64,000 bases of DNA from Pleurocapsa sp. FMAR1. GTDB taxonomy: Bacteria; Cyanobacteriota; Cyanobacteriia; Cyanobacteriales; Xenococcaceae. Positions 24,967 to 33,191 of this stretch are shown piece by piece. The position numbers and the translations under genes were made by a program. The stretch covers positions 4,588,001 through 4,652,000 of the forward strand of contig NZ_OY762512.1 of assembly GCF_963665995.1 (NCBI RefSeq), given 5' to 3'. Under the pieces are notes generated by a model that ran no database searches, was not told the DNA's origin, and was given only the letters and a program-made list of their open reading frames with translations. Each line of letters begins with the position of its first letter. Position 1 is the stretch's first letter.

Positions 24967-25375
24967 CGTCTAATGTGAATTAGCGGTCAGACCCCCTAAA
25001 GGGTTTAGCAGTTCCTTCGCCCTCAGCAGTCGCTCTTTGTTGGAAACCAACAAGACCGCGCTGCTTCGCAAGTCGGGAAACCCGCCCAACGGACTGCTTC
25101 ACCGCGTCGCCGTCAGAAGTCAGACCCCGCGTCGCTCGCCTGTTGGGGACGTGACGACCCTCCCCAAAGCCGAGGCAACGTGGGGCGAACCTCTTCGCCC
25201 CTTTAAGTGCCGTCTTCCGTAAACATTAATCATGATTTCACTCATCAGTTGATTTCTAATTATTTAGACGAAGAATTGAATCTGCTTGAGTTAAATTCTC
25301 AAAAAAATCTTTATTTCTCTTGAAATATTGGACTTTTTATAAGCTGATAGTCAAAAAGTCAATTCACATTAGGCG
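24967..25375. mobile_element. 409-bp non-coding MITE-like element (AATGTGAATT family), copy 1
   Basis: The terminal inverted repeats are CGTCTAATGTGAATT (left) and AATTCACATTAGGCG (right), differing at one of 15 positions. The interior holds a string of small hairpins (TGTTGGAAACCAACA; GCGGGTTTCCCGAC-like), GGTCAGACCCCCTAAAGGG, and GGGACGTGACGACCCTCCCC. An open frame of 61 codons inside is low-complexity repeat translation. A second copy of similar size is at 41747-42173. Confidence 0.8.
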
Positions 25376-25517
25376 TATAGCAAGAGTATTGAACCTACAT
25401 TCGGCTGTTTCTAGAACATCAGAAACAATTAAAAGTCTGGCGCAGGGATAAGATAGTAGCGACGGCAAGACTTGCTGAAAACTGCAAAATATGTCGTCCT
25501 AATTTATAGTTCGATTG

Positions 25518-26069
25518 CTATAAATAATTTACAGTAGAGTTTTCATTCGATTGTGTAGTGGGCTGTTCTTTGAGAATTTGTGCTTTTAACCATTCGATTT
25601 CAAAGCGGAGATTGGCTAGATGACGTTGTAAAGCGATCGCTTGATAGGGGTCTTCGGTATCTTGCTCAACCAATTGTGATTCGCGTTTTTCAAGCCGTAA
25701 TTTACAGGTCATTAAACGAAACTGCATCAACTTAATTCGCTCCTTTGGTTCTAGTTGACTAAAGAAAAAGAATTTGATGATAAAACGAGAACGACTGTTA
25801 ACCCAGCTTTCACGGGGATGCGCCAGCATTGCTTGTCGCCAGCGATCGCGTCCTGACTCAGTTATTTGATATACTTTACGATTTGAGTCACCATCTACCA
25901 ATTTTTGAGTTTGAATATATCCCTGTTTTTCCAGTCGCTTAAGCAGTGGATAAATAGCACCGTAATTGACGCTGATACAGCCACTCATAAATCTTTCTAA
26001 CTGTTGTTTTAAAAGATATCCGTGTAAAGGTTTTTTGAGTAATAGACCAAGCGCAGCTAATTCCAACAT
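25518..26069 (-). CDS. PadR-family transcriptional regulator
   Basis: The 183 residues comprise a PadR winged helix (LELAALGLLLKKPLHGYLLKQQLE, then NYGAIYPLLKRLEKQGYI, about residues 2-85) and a C-terminal coiled-coil dimerisation domain. PadR proteins are mostly repressors released by a small ligand. The gene is divergent from an RND efflux operon with a 132-base shared regulatory region, so it is likely the operon's local regulator. The start ATG is the one that gives the family N terminus MLELAAL. Confidence 0.92.
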   Translation of the reverse strand: MLELAALGLLLKKPLHGYLLKQQLERFMSGCISVNYGAIYPLLKRLEKQGYIQTQKLVDGDSNRKVYQITESGRDRWRQAMLAHPRESWVNSRSRFIIKFFFFSQLEPKERIKLMQFRLMTCKLRLEKRESQLVEQDTEDPYQAIALQRHLANLRFEIEWLKAQILKEQPTTQSNENSTVNYL

Positions 26070-26126
26070 TTTTGGTTACTGTCAATACAAACAATACTTA
26101 ATATAAAATTGATATAATTGCTAAGA

Positions 26127-26141
26127 ATATCACTTTGATAT
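26127..26141. promoter_or_regulatory. Candidate PadR operator (ATATCA-CTT-TGATAT)
   Basis: A perfect 6-bp inverted repeat with a 3-bp spacer lies between the divergent PadR and efflux genes, with further GATATAA half-sites just upstream. Position and symmetry suit a repressor site; the protein link is inference. Confidence 0.45.
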
Positions 26142-26201
26142 AGTTTGATTCAACGATAACGAAATTGAATCGCTACTGCCTGCTTCAGTTTCGTAAAATT
26201 T

Positions 26202-27587
26202 ATGTCTCTCAGATTTTCCGCAATTAAATATACTTATCAATTGCCATATTGGTCGATCTTGATACCTGGAATACTATTATTGCCTTCAAGTTGTGGTTTA
26301 TTACCTCCTGGAGATGCCCAAATTGAATCTTCTAGTCCTCAAGAAAAATCTGCATCTGTTGATGTGGCGGTAGCTCGTCAAGGCTCATTAGAAAAAGATA
26401 CCGAGTATGTGGGTACGACTTTTCCAGTACGAGAAGTTTCCTTGCGATCGCGCATTGAAGGACAAATATTAGATATGACAGCAGACGTAGGCGATCGAGT
26501 AGAGCAAGGTCAAGTAATGGTACGAATCGACGATTCAATTTCAGCATCTACGGTAGTGGAGGCAGAAGCCCAGGTTGCTGCCCTCCAGTCGGAAGTAGCC
26601 AGTTTAGAAGCAAATGTAAACGATGCCCGCGCCCAGGTCGAACAAGCACGACTAGAGCTAAAACAGACGCAGTCTGATGCTGCTAGAACCAGCCAGCTTT
26701 TTCAACAAGGGGCGATTTCCGAGCAAGAAGCAGAACTAGATAGAACAGCGGTAGGTACGGCAGAACAAGCATTACGCTCTGTCCAACAGCAAGTAGCCAA
26801 TCGCTCATCTGCCGTAGTAGCTGCTCAACGTCGCGTGGCGGCACAGGAGGCATTAGTTGCCCAGGAGCAAAAAAGACAGTCATTTACCGTGTTGACTTCT
26901 CCTGTAACTGGTTCGGTATTGGAAAGAGTTTTAGAACCAGGAGATTTGGCACAGATAGGTGATGAAATACTGAGATTAGGAGACTTTAGCCAGATTCAGG
27001 TACAGGTACAGATTTCCGAATTAGAATTAGCAGAGATTCGGGCGGGACAGACGGCGCAGGTACAGTTAGATGCCTTTCCCAAACAATCGTTTAAGGGAAA
27101 AGTGACGCAGATTTCTTTGGCTGCCGATGCTACTGCCCGTTTGATTCCTGTGGAAGTGACTATCCCCAACAGCGATCGCCGTATTGGTAGGGGGTTACTG
27201 GCGCGGGTTAATTTTGGTCAACAGAGCGATAAAAGGGTAGTTGTTCCCGAAACAGCAGTTGCGAGACAGTCCGTTGCGGTGAAGCAGTTCGTTGGCGGGG
27301 TTTCCCCGCTTAAAGAAACTGTCGAGGGTCAGGTAGCCTCAGAAAAGGTAAAACAAAATAATTCCGACTCAGATACTGCAACCATGTTTATTCTCCAGCG
27401 AGAGGGAGAAAAAGCTATAGTTACAGCCCGCAAGGTAAAACTAGGCGATCGCGCTAATTCACGGATAGAAATTCTCTCTGGACTAGAACCAGGAGAAGAA
27501 TTTGTTGTCCGTAGCAGTGGCGATTTACAGAATGGCGATCGGGTTCGTCTTAGCTTTATATCCGAATCACCACAATCTGAATTATAA
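26202..27587 (+). CDS. RND efflux periplasmic adaptor (membrane fusion protein)
   Basis: This 461-residue MFP carries an N-terminal hydrophobic segment and Cys at about 31 (LLPSSCGL, a possible but non-canonical lipobox). A split biotinyl-lipoyl domain follows (RSRIEGQILDMTADVGDRVEQGQVMVRIDD and LTSPVTGSVLERVLEPGD regions) around a long alpha-helical hairpin (about 110-220), then beta-barrel and membrane-proximal domains. It links an RND permease to an outer-membrane channel. Codons at about 356-373 come from an inserted repeat (27268-27318) just after PETAVARQ. The permease gene follows 52 bases later. Confidence 0.92.
   Translation: MSLRFSAIKYTYQLPYWSILIPGILLLPSSCGLLPPGDAQIESSSPQEKSASVDVAVARQGSLEKDTEYVGTTFPVREVSLRSRIEGQILDMTADVGDRVEQGQVMVRIDDSISASTVVEAEAQVAALQSEVASLEANVNDARAQVEQARLELKQTQSDAARTSQLFQQGAISEQEAELDRTAVGTAEQALRSVQQQVANRSSAVVAAQRRVAAQEALVAQEQKRQSFTVLTSPVTGSVLERVLEPGDLAQIGDEILRLGDFSQIQVQVQISELELAEIRAGQTAQVQLDAFPKQSFKGKVTQISLAADATARLIPVEVTIPNSDRRIGRGLLARVNFGQQSDKRVVVPETAVARQSVAVKQFVGGVSPLKETVEGQVASEKVKQNNSDSDTATMFILQREGEKAIVTARKVKLGDRANSRIEILSGLEPGEEFVVRSSGDLQNGDRVRLSFISESPQSEL
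27268..27318 (-). repeat. 51-bp repeat inserted in frame in the efflux adaptor gene
   Basis: GCGGTGAAGCAGTTCGTTGG and GGGTTTCCCCGCTT match the reverse complement of the hairpin block at about 25065-25105 in the 409-bp element. The length is a multiple of three, so the reading frame is kept and 17 residues are added. Confidence 0.65.
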
Positions 27588-27612
27588 GATTCCAGCTTCT
27601 AATTTTATGTAC

Positions 27613-27632
27613 GGGCGAACGGTCGTTCGCCC
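27613..27632. repeat. Palindrome GGGCGAACGGTCGTTCGCCC
   Basis: A near-perfect 20-bp inverted repeat lies between the adaptor and permease genes. Related hairpins occur at 41712 and 53920. It ends 7 bases before the likely permease start and could modulate its translation. Confidence 0.6.
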
Positions 27633-27639
27633 CTTCGTT

Positions 27640-30600
27640 ATGAAAACTTCTCCTCCCTCCAATGTTAGTATCAGTGCCGTTGCCATTCGCCAACACATCG
27701 GCACTCTGATGTTAACTCTAGCGGTAATTGTGGTTGGCGTATTTTTTATATTTAATCTTCAAGTAGACTTACTACCGTCTATTACTTACCCACGCATTGG
27801 CTTGAGAGTTAATGTACCTGGGGTTTCTCCCGAAGTTGCAGTAGATGAAGTAACTCGACCTTTAGAAGAAGGACTAGCTGCTACTGAAGGTGTAGTACAA
27901 ATTTTTTCGCAAACTCGCGAAGGGCAGGTAAGTATAAACCTTTACTTTCAACCAGGGGGGAATATCGATCGCGCTTTAAACGATGCTACTGCTGCTTTTA
28001 ATCGGGCGCGATCTAACTTACCAGATACAGTTGAAGAACCAAGGCTGTATAAAGTCGATCCTTCTCAATTACCTGTTTACGAACTGGCATTGACCTCTAA
28101 ATCTTTAGATCCTTTACAATTACGTGTGTTTGCTGATGAAGAACTGGCGCGGGAACTGGGAGTCGTTGAGGGTGTAGCCGTGGTTGATGTCTCAGGAGGT
28201 GTAGAAGAAGAAGTAAGGGTTTTAATCGATCTCAGTCGGCTTCAGGCTTTGGGCGTAGGGTTAAATGATGTTCTCACCGAATTAGAAGAAACTAATCAAG
28301 ATATATCTGGCGGACGAATTCTGGGAGGGCTTAACGAACCTTTGACTCGTGTAGTGGGAAGGTTTGAGGATGCCCAGGAAATTCTCGATCTCTCTTTTGA
28401 AGTGGATGATTCGACAGCAGCAGAGACGGACAATAACTCAATCTCTCCCCAGCGCGTATATCTACGGGATTTTGCCCAGGTTATTGATGGTCAAGCCGAC
28501 CAGCGAATTTTTGTGTTTCTCAACGAACAGCCTGCCGTGAAACTCAGCATTCAAAAGCAGCCTGAAGCCAATACGATTCAGGTCGTAGAGGGAATCAAAC
28601 AGCGAATTGAACAGTTACGACAAACGGGGATAGTTCCCGAAGATATGGAATTGGTTGCTACCCTCGACGAATCGGTCTTTATTCGTAATGCCATTAGCAA
28701 TGTCGCAGGTGCTGGTTTGATTGGTGCGGGGCTAGCAGCGATCGCCGTTTTGCTGTTCCTCGGTTCACTCCGTCAAACGGTGATCGTCGTTTCGGCAATT
28801 CCTCTAGCAGCACTAGCAGCAATTATTTTGATGAAGCTGTTTGGCTTGTCTCTCAATGTGTTTAGCCTGGGCGGATTGGCAGTAGGAGTCGGTATTGTGG
28901 TCGATAACTCTATTGTCATGTTAGAAAACATCGCCGAGGGTGCGGGGATGACCCCAGGTAAAGATGCCAAGACGCGACTCAATTCTCAGCAGTTGATCGA
29001 GCAATCAATCTCTAGCAGTCAGGAGGTTGAATCGGCTTTGGTTGCTTCTACCAGTACTAACTTAGTTTCCGTTTTGCCTTTTTTGCTCATTGGTGGTTTT
29101 ATTTCCCTGCTGTTTAATGAATTGGTGCTTACCGTTAGTTTTGCAGTGGCTGCCTCAATTTTGGTAGCAATAACAGTAGTCCCAATGCTTGCTTCTCGTT
29201 TGCTGGGGATTCGCAAATCGAGTAAAATTGGGCGTTTTTGGTTACTACAAGCCTTTAATCGTCAATTTGAGGCTGCTACCAGACGCTACGGCATAATGCT
29301 TAAACAAGTTTTGCAACGGCGGTTGCTAGTAATTGGCTTAACTTTCTTACTGCTGGGTGGCAGTAGTTTTTTAATTATCGGTCAAGTTCCTCAAGAGATT
29401 TTGCCTCGGATCGATACGGGACAGGCGAGATTGTTTGCCCAATTTCCTCCAGGAACTCCCCTAGCCACAAATCGCCGAGTTATGGCAAAAGTAGATCGGA
29501 TTTTACTAGCGCAGCCAGAAACAGAATATGTCTTTACTACATCTGGGGGCTTTTTATTTGGTAGCAACACCAGCGAAAACTCCTTGCGCGGTTCTAGCAC
29601 CATTACTCTCAAACCCGATACAGATGTCGAAGCTTATGTCTCGCGGGTATCAGCCGAATTTGACAAGCTCAACTTAGTTGATATTCGCCTGCGGGTTAGT
29701 CCTGGTGAAGTACGGGGCTTGATTTTAAGCAACTCTCCAGTTCGGGGTGATGTCGATATTATCCTTCAAGGAGACAATACTCAAGTTCTTGAAGGGGCAG
29801 GACAGCAGGTATTAAATACCTTAGAACAACGAGCAACCTTATCTAGCTTTCGTCCCGATGCCGATCCCCGCCAGCCCGAAATTCAAATTCGCCTAAATCG
29901 CGATCGCGCTGCCGAGCTTAACTTAAATGTTCAAGACATTGGTAATACTTTAGAAACGGCGATCGCTGGTTCTGTACCTACTCAACTGCAACGGGGTAAT
30001 CGTCTGGTAGACGTACGAGTCGAGCTTGAAGAGGTTTTTATTCGTCGCCCTTCTCAACTGGCGCAAATCCCTTTATTTATCGAGGATAGTAGTAGCTTAG
30101 TTCGTTTAGGAGATGTTGCCCGCATTGAATTTGGACAAGCCCCTGGAGAAATTCAGCGCATCAATCAACGACAGGTATATTTAATTACAGGTAGCCTTAA
30201 TGAAGATGCAGATTTGAGTCAAGCCCTGGCTGAACTAGAGCAAATTTTTCAAGCGATCGATCTACCAGAAGGAGTTAGTCGTCTGCCGAGTTCTGCTGCC
30301 CAAAGCAATCAAGAAATTCAGTCTTCTTTCGCTGTTTTAGGCGGACTGGCGGCATTTTTAGTGTTTGTAGTAATGGCAGTACTGTATAATTCCCTGGTCG
30401 ATCCTCTGGTAATTATGTTTACTCTTCCTCTAGCATTAGCGGGAGGAATTTGGGGACTGTTTCTTACCCAAACGGCAATCGGCATAACTGTAATTGTAGG
30501 TGCAGTTTTATTAGTCGGCATTGTGGTTAACAACGCAATTATCCTAGTAGAGTTAGCCAATCAAATTCGAGAACGAGAACAATGCGATCGCGCTACGGCA

Positions 30601-30852
30601 ATTTTACAAGCAGCACCACAAAGATTGCGCCCTATTCTGATGACGACTATCACCACTGTAGTCGGGATGTTTCCCTTGGCGTTAGGGCTGGGACAGGGAG
30701 GAGAATTTTTGCAACCATTAGGTATTGTGGTCTTTTCGGGATTGGCATTAGCAACCCTACTGACTTTGTTTATTATTCCCTGTTTTTATATACTGCTACA
30801 CGATTTGGTGGACAGAATTTCGGGTAAAAAGCGATCGCCTATCAAATTTTAA
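27640..30852 (+). CDS. RND-family efflux transporter permease
   Basis: This inner-membrane proton-driven pump of the AcrB/MdtB superfamily has about 1070 residues from the ATG at 27640. The frame is open from 27502, but the earlier part overlaps the adaptor gene and translates a palindromic repeat. Twelve membrane segments are expected in two halves, each followed by large periplasmic loops. Visible marks are the first helix with FNLQVDLLPSITYPRI, SLGGLAVGVGIVVDNSIVMLENI in TM4 with its paired acidic residue, and GIVVNNAIILVELANQIRE in the second half. Substrates (drugs, metals, lipids) are not evident. Confidence 0.94.
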   Translation: MKTSPPSNVSISAVAIRQHIGTLMLTLAVIVVGVFFIFNLQVDLLPSITYPRIGLRVNVPGVSPEVAVDEVTRPLEEGLAATEGVVQIFSQTREGQVSINLYFQPGGNIDRALNDATAAFNRARSNLPDTVEEPRLYKVDPSQLPVYELALTSKSLDPLQLRVFADEELARELGVVEGVAVVDVSGGVEEEVRVLIDLSRLQALGVGLNDVLTELEETNQDISGGRILGGLNEPLTRVVGRFEDAQEILDLSFEVDDSTAAETDNNSISPQRVYLRDFAQVIDGQADQRIFVFLNEQPAVKLSIQKQPEANTIQVVEGIKQRIEQLRQTGIVPEDMELVATLDESVFIRNAISNVAGAGLIGAGLAAIAVLLFLGSLRQTVIVVSAIPLAALAAIILMKLFGLSLNVFSLGGLAVGVGIVVDNSIVMLENIAEGAGMTPGKDAKTRLNSQQLIEQSISSSQEVESALVASTSTNLVSVLPFLLIGGFISLLFNELVLTVSFAVAASILVAITVVPMLASRLLGIRKSSKIGRFWLLQAFNRQFEAATRRYGIMLKQVLQRRLLVIGLTFLLLGGSSFLIIGQVPQEILPRIDTGQARLFAQFPPGTPLATNRRVMAKVDRILLAQPETEYVFTTSGGFLFGSNTSENSLRGSSTITLKPDTDVEAYVSRVSAEFDKLNLVDIRLRVSPGEVRGLILSNSPVRGDVDIILQGDNTQVLEGAGQQVLNTLEQRATLSSFRPDADPRQPEIQIRLNRDRAAELNLNVQDIGNTLETAIAGSVPTQLQRGNRLVDVRVELEEVFIRRPSQLAQIPLFIEDSSSLVRLGDVARIEFGQAPGEIQRINQRQVYLITGSLNEDADLSQALAELEQIFQAIDLPEGVSRLPSSAAQSNQEIQSSFAVLGGLAAFLVFVVMAVLYNSLVDPLVIMFTLPLALAGGIWGLFLTQTAIGITVIVGAVLLVGIVVNNAIILVELANQIREREQCDRATAILQAAPQRLRPILMTTITTVVGMFPLALGLGQGGEFLQPLGIVVFSGLALATLLTLFIIPCFYILLHDLVDRISGKKRSPIKF

Positions 30853-31178
30853 GCCAGTGAATGTAAATAACGCTACTTTCGGGTTATGAACATGAAATGG
30901 TTGGGCTGTAACCTATAATCTATAAGCTATAAGGGAAAAGACTTTGAAAGATTTGTTGATCTTCCTAACTTAAAATTTTATCATCGAAAAACGGTTTTTC
31001 AATTATCTCTGTTTGCAATAGCTCTACTCTTCCACGCGAACTCACGTTAAATATCAAAAGCCAGAAACTATCGCGCAAAAGAAGTTTCTAACTCGAAGAA
31101 ACCATTTATAGTTCTAGCAAAAGCGATCGCTTTTGGTAGTTACGACTTTTCCTTGTTCAACTTGTAAGAAATTCGAGA
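30853..31178. other. Intergenic region with palindromic and direct-repeat DNA
   Basis: Apart from the direct repeat copy at 31071-31150, there is only an imperfect tandem CTATAAGCTATAAG stretch near 30920. No RNA gene or convincing promoter was recognised. Confidence 0.4.
31071..31150 (+). repeat. 80-bp direct repeat, left copy, flanking a two-gene cassette
   Basis: This copy aligns without gaps with 31784-31863 at 73 of 80 positions. Shared blocks include TCGCGCAAAAGAAGTTTCTA and GTTCTAGCAAAAGCGATCGC. The pair brackets exactly the DUF6883 and DUF4926 genes. Confidence 0.85.
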
Positions 31179-31502
31179 ATGAAGATTCCTGTTGATGCCA
31201 TTATTCCCGAAGCAAAACTAACTAAATACTTGCTTGTATTTAAACCCAGAAACGATAAATCTCAATTTTTAGCTCAAGCTGGCTTTACCTTAGACAACTG
31301 GCAAACATTAAAAACAGCCCTTCAACAACTCAATCAATTTGTAGAAGCAATAGCAGATAGAAGTAGCGAATACGGAACTTTCTATAATGTGAGAGGAGAG
31401 ATACAGGGGGACAATGGGATTAATTTATCTGTAGTTACAATTTGGTTAGAACAAAAAAGCGATGGTAAATTTCAATTTATAACTTTGATACCAGGAGATT
31501 AA
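31179..31502 (+). CDS. DUF6883 family small protein
   Basis: The 107-residue protein opens with MKIPVDAIIPEAKLTKYLL, contains SQFLAQAGFTLDNW and EYGTFYNVRGEIQGDNG, and ends WLEQKSDGKFQFITLIP. This is the pattern of DUF6883 proteins, frequent in cyanobacteria and usually next to a DUF4926 gene. The biochemical role is unknown; the two-gene habit has suggested a toxin-antitoxin-like or conflict function, which is speculation. It is followed 7 bases later by its DUF4926 partner. Confidence 0.8.
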   Translation: MKIPVDAIIPEAKLTKYLLVFKPRNDKSQFLAQAGFTLDNWQTLKTALQQLNQFVEAIADRSSEYGTFYNVRGEIQGDNGINLSVVTIWLEQKSDGKFQFITLIPGD

Positions 31503-31509
31503 AATCGAG

Positions 31510-31758
31510 ATGACCCTAGAACTATACTCAGAAGTAGCCCTGACTCAAAACATAGCCGAACACAATCTAAAAATTGGAGATGTCGCTACTATAGTTGATT
31601 TTGTTCCCCATCCCCAAGGTGGCGAAGAAGGATGCGTATTAGAAATTTTTAACGCCGTAGGAGAATCGATTGCAGTGGTTACTGTTCCTATCTCTGCGAT
31701 TAAATCTTTGTCAGCCAGCGAAATATTAACTACTCGTCCATTGAAACAAGCCATTTGA
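31510..31758 (+). CDS. DUF4926 family small protein
   Basis: The protein has 82 residues with ELYSEVALTQNIAEHNLKIGDVATIVDF at the start, a small SH3-like beta-barrel pattern, and GCVLEIFNAVGESIAVVTVP. DUF4926 proteins are the usual partners of DUF6883. The gene lies 7 bases after DUF6883 and both are enclosed by an 80-bp direct repeat. Confidence 0.8.
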   Translation: MTLELYSEVALTQNIAEHNLKIGDVATIVDFVPHPQGGEEGCVLEIFNAVGESIAVVTVPISAIKSLSASEILTTRPLKQAI

Positions 31759-31783
31759 AAAAATTTTTGTACTTAACTGGCGA

Positions 31784-31863
31784 TCGCGCAAAAGAAGTTT
31801 CTAACGCAAATAAACCATCTACAGTTCTAGCAAAAGCGATCGCTTTTGGTAGTTATAACTTTT
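31784..31863 (+). repeat. 80-bp direct repeat, right copy
   Basis: This is the partner of 31071-31150, 713 bases downstream in the same orientation, starting 25 bases after the DUF4926 stop codon. Confidence 0.85.
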
Positions 31864-31943
31864 GCCTATTTTTATATACTGTTTCACTTAATGATATTTT
31901 ATAGGTAATTTGCCAATACTCAATTAATGTAGATCGAATAAAC

Positions 31944-32924
31944 ATGAAAAAATGCTTATCAGGGTTAGTTACGTTGGCAATTGCTATTTTCACCACCTCT
32001 GCCAGTTATGCTTCTGAGGTAAAGATTACACCAGTAGGTAGTCATGATGGAGAATTTTGCGCTCGCGATCGCGCCTTAATCTTTGAAGATCCTAATGGTA
32101 CGCGCCTCCTGTTCGATGCAGGGCAAACCGTTGCTGGAGGTCAGGATAAGCGTTTGGGCAATATAAATGTGGTTTTATTAAGTCACGTCCACGGAGATCA
32201 TTTAGGCGATCGCCGTATCTCAACAGTCAATGCAGGTAAATGTGCCAAACCAGAAGCCAATGAAGATGTCACCCCTAGTTCTAATACCGTCGATATTGCC
32301 GTAGCCAAGCAAGCTAAAATTGTCGTCGGTAGTGAGATGGCTAGTTTTTTGGCGCATAAAGTTGAAGCTTCAGGCGGAAACCCTGATTCTGTAAAGCTTG
32401 TCCGTTTTGGTGCTTCTGTAGATGTTGGCGGGGTAAAAATTACCACTGTCCCCGCAGTTCACTCGAATGGATTGAGTGGTGAATTTATTGAAGGCGAGTT
32501 GGGAGAAAATTTAGAAACTGCTGGTCTTACTGCCTATGTTGGACCACCGACTGGTTATATACTCACATTTAGTAATGGTCTAGTAGTGTATTTATCAGGC
32601 GATACTGGTGTTACCGCAGAGCAAGAAACAGTGGTGCGGAATCAATATAGTGCTTCGTTGGCAGTAATTAATATTGGTGATACGTATACCACAGGACCAA
32701 AAGAAGCGGCATATGTAATTAATGAATTGATTCAACCGACTTCTGCGATCGCTTCTCATGCCAATGAAGCTGCTACACAAGATGGAATAGTTGTTCCAGG
32801 TACAAAGACAGATTTGTTTATCCAAGCTACCGATGTGCCTGTCTATGTTCCTTTAAGCGGTAAAACAATGGAGTTTGATGAAGTAGGACAATGTATCGCT
32901 GGATGCCAGGAATTAGCAAAGTGA
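31944..32924 (+). CDS. Secreted MBL-fold metallo-hydrolase
   Basis: The 326-residue protein has a signal peptide (residues 1-23, ending ASYAS) and a metallo-beta-lactamase fold with the metal motif HVHGDHLGD (His81, His83, Asp85, His86), further His at about 173, and a GDTG segment around 220. Closest in style are UlaG/TrpC-like or L-ascorbate lactonase-like MBL proteins. The predicted site is the periplasm. Substrate is unknown, and no nearby gene suggests one. It is not a canonical beta-lactamase. Confidence 0.85.
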   Translation: MKKCLSGLVTLAIAIFTTSASYASEVKITPVGSHDGEFCARDRALIFEDPNGTRLLFDAGQTVAGGQDKRLGNINVVLLSHVHGDHLGDRRISTVNAGKCAKPEANEDVTPSSNTVDIAVAKQAKIVVGSEMASFLAHKVEASGGNPDSVKLVRFGASVDVGGVKITTVPAVHSNGLSGEFIEGELGENLETAGLTAYVGPPTGYILTFSNGLVVYLSGDTGVTAEQETVVRNQYSASLAVINIGDTYTTGPKEAAYVINELIQPTSAIASHANEAATQDGIVVPGTKTDLFIQATDVPVYVPLSGKTMEFDEVGQCIAGCQELAK

Positions 32925-33191
32925 GGAATTTACTACGCAAATATGCAATAAGCTATCAATTTTATCGGCAAAAACTGCTAGAAGTAAAACAGATATTATT
33001 CATGTTGTTTGAGATGATGGTAAGGATTGAGGGAAAAGGATATCTCTATTGAGTAAAATAATTACGGACAACTTTAAAGATGGCGATCGCCTCTGCGGAA
33101 CGATTCTTCTAAAATAAACAGGGGATGGGAGTACTGAATTAGATATATTTTCAGCTTACTACTCCCTCTTCTTATCCCCAACTCAGGTTAA

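Noticed and set aside
25037-25222. Open frame of 61 codons inside the 409-bp element
   Set aside because: It translates hairpin repeat DNA, has no ribosome site and shows no protein-like pattern.
27502-27639. Longer N terminus for the RND permease
   Set aside because: It would overlap the adaptor gene by 86 bases and translate a palindromic repeat; the ATG at 27640 gives a normal start before the first membrane helix.
31944-32924. Beta-lactamase resistance gene
   Set aside because: Only the general MBL metal motif is shared; the rest does not follow class B beta-lactamases, so only MBL-fold hydrolase is called.
32925-33191. Possible bidirectional terminator (GGGGATGGGAGTA ... TACTCCC ... 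ATCCCC) between MBL-fold and antiporter genes
   Set aside because: The arms pair only with bulges and there is no T run; too weak to annotate.
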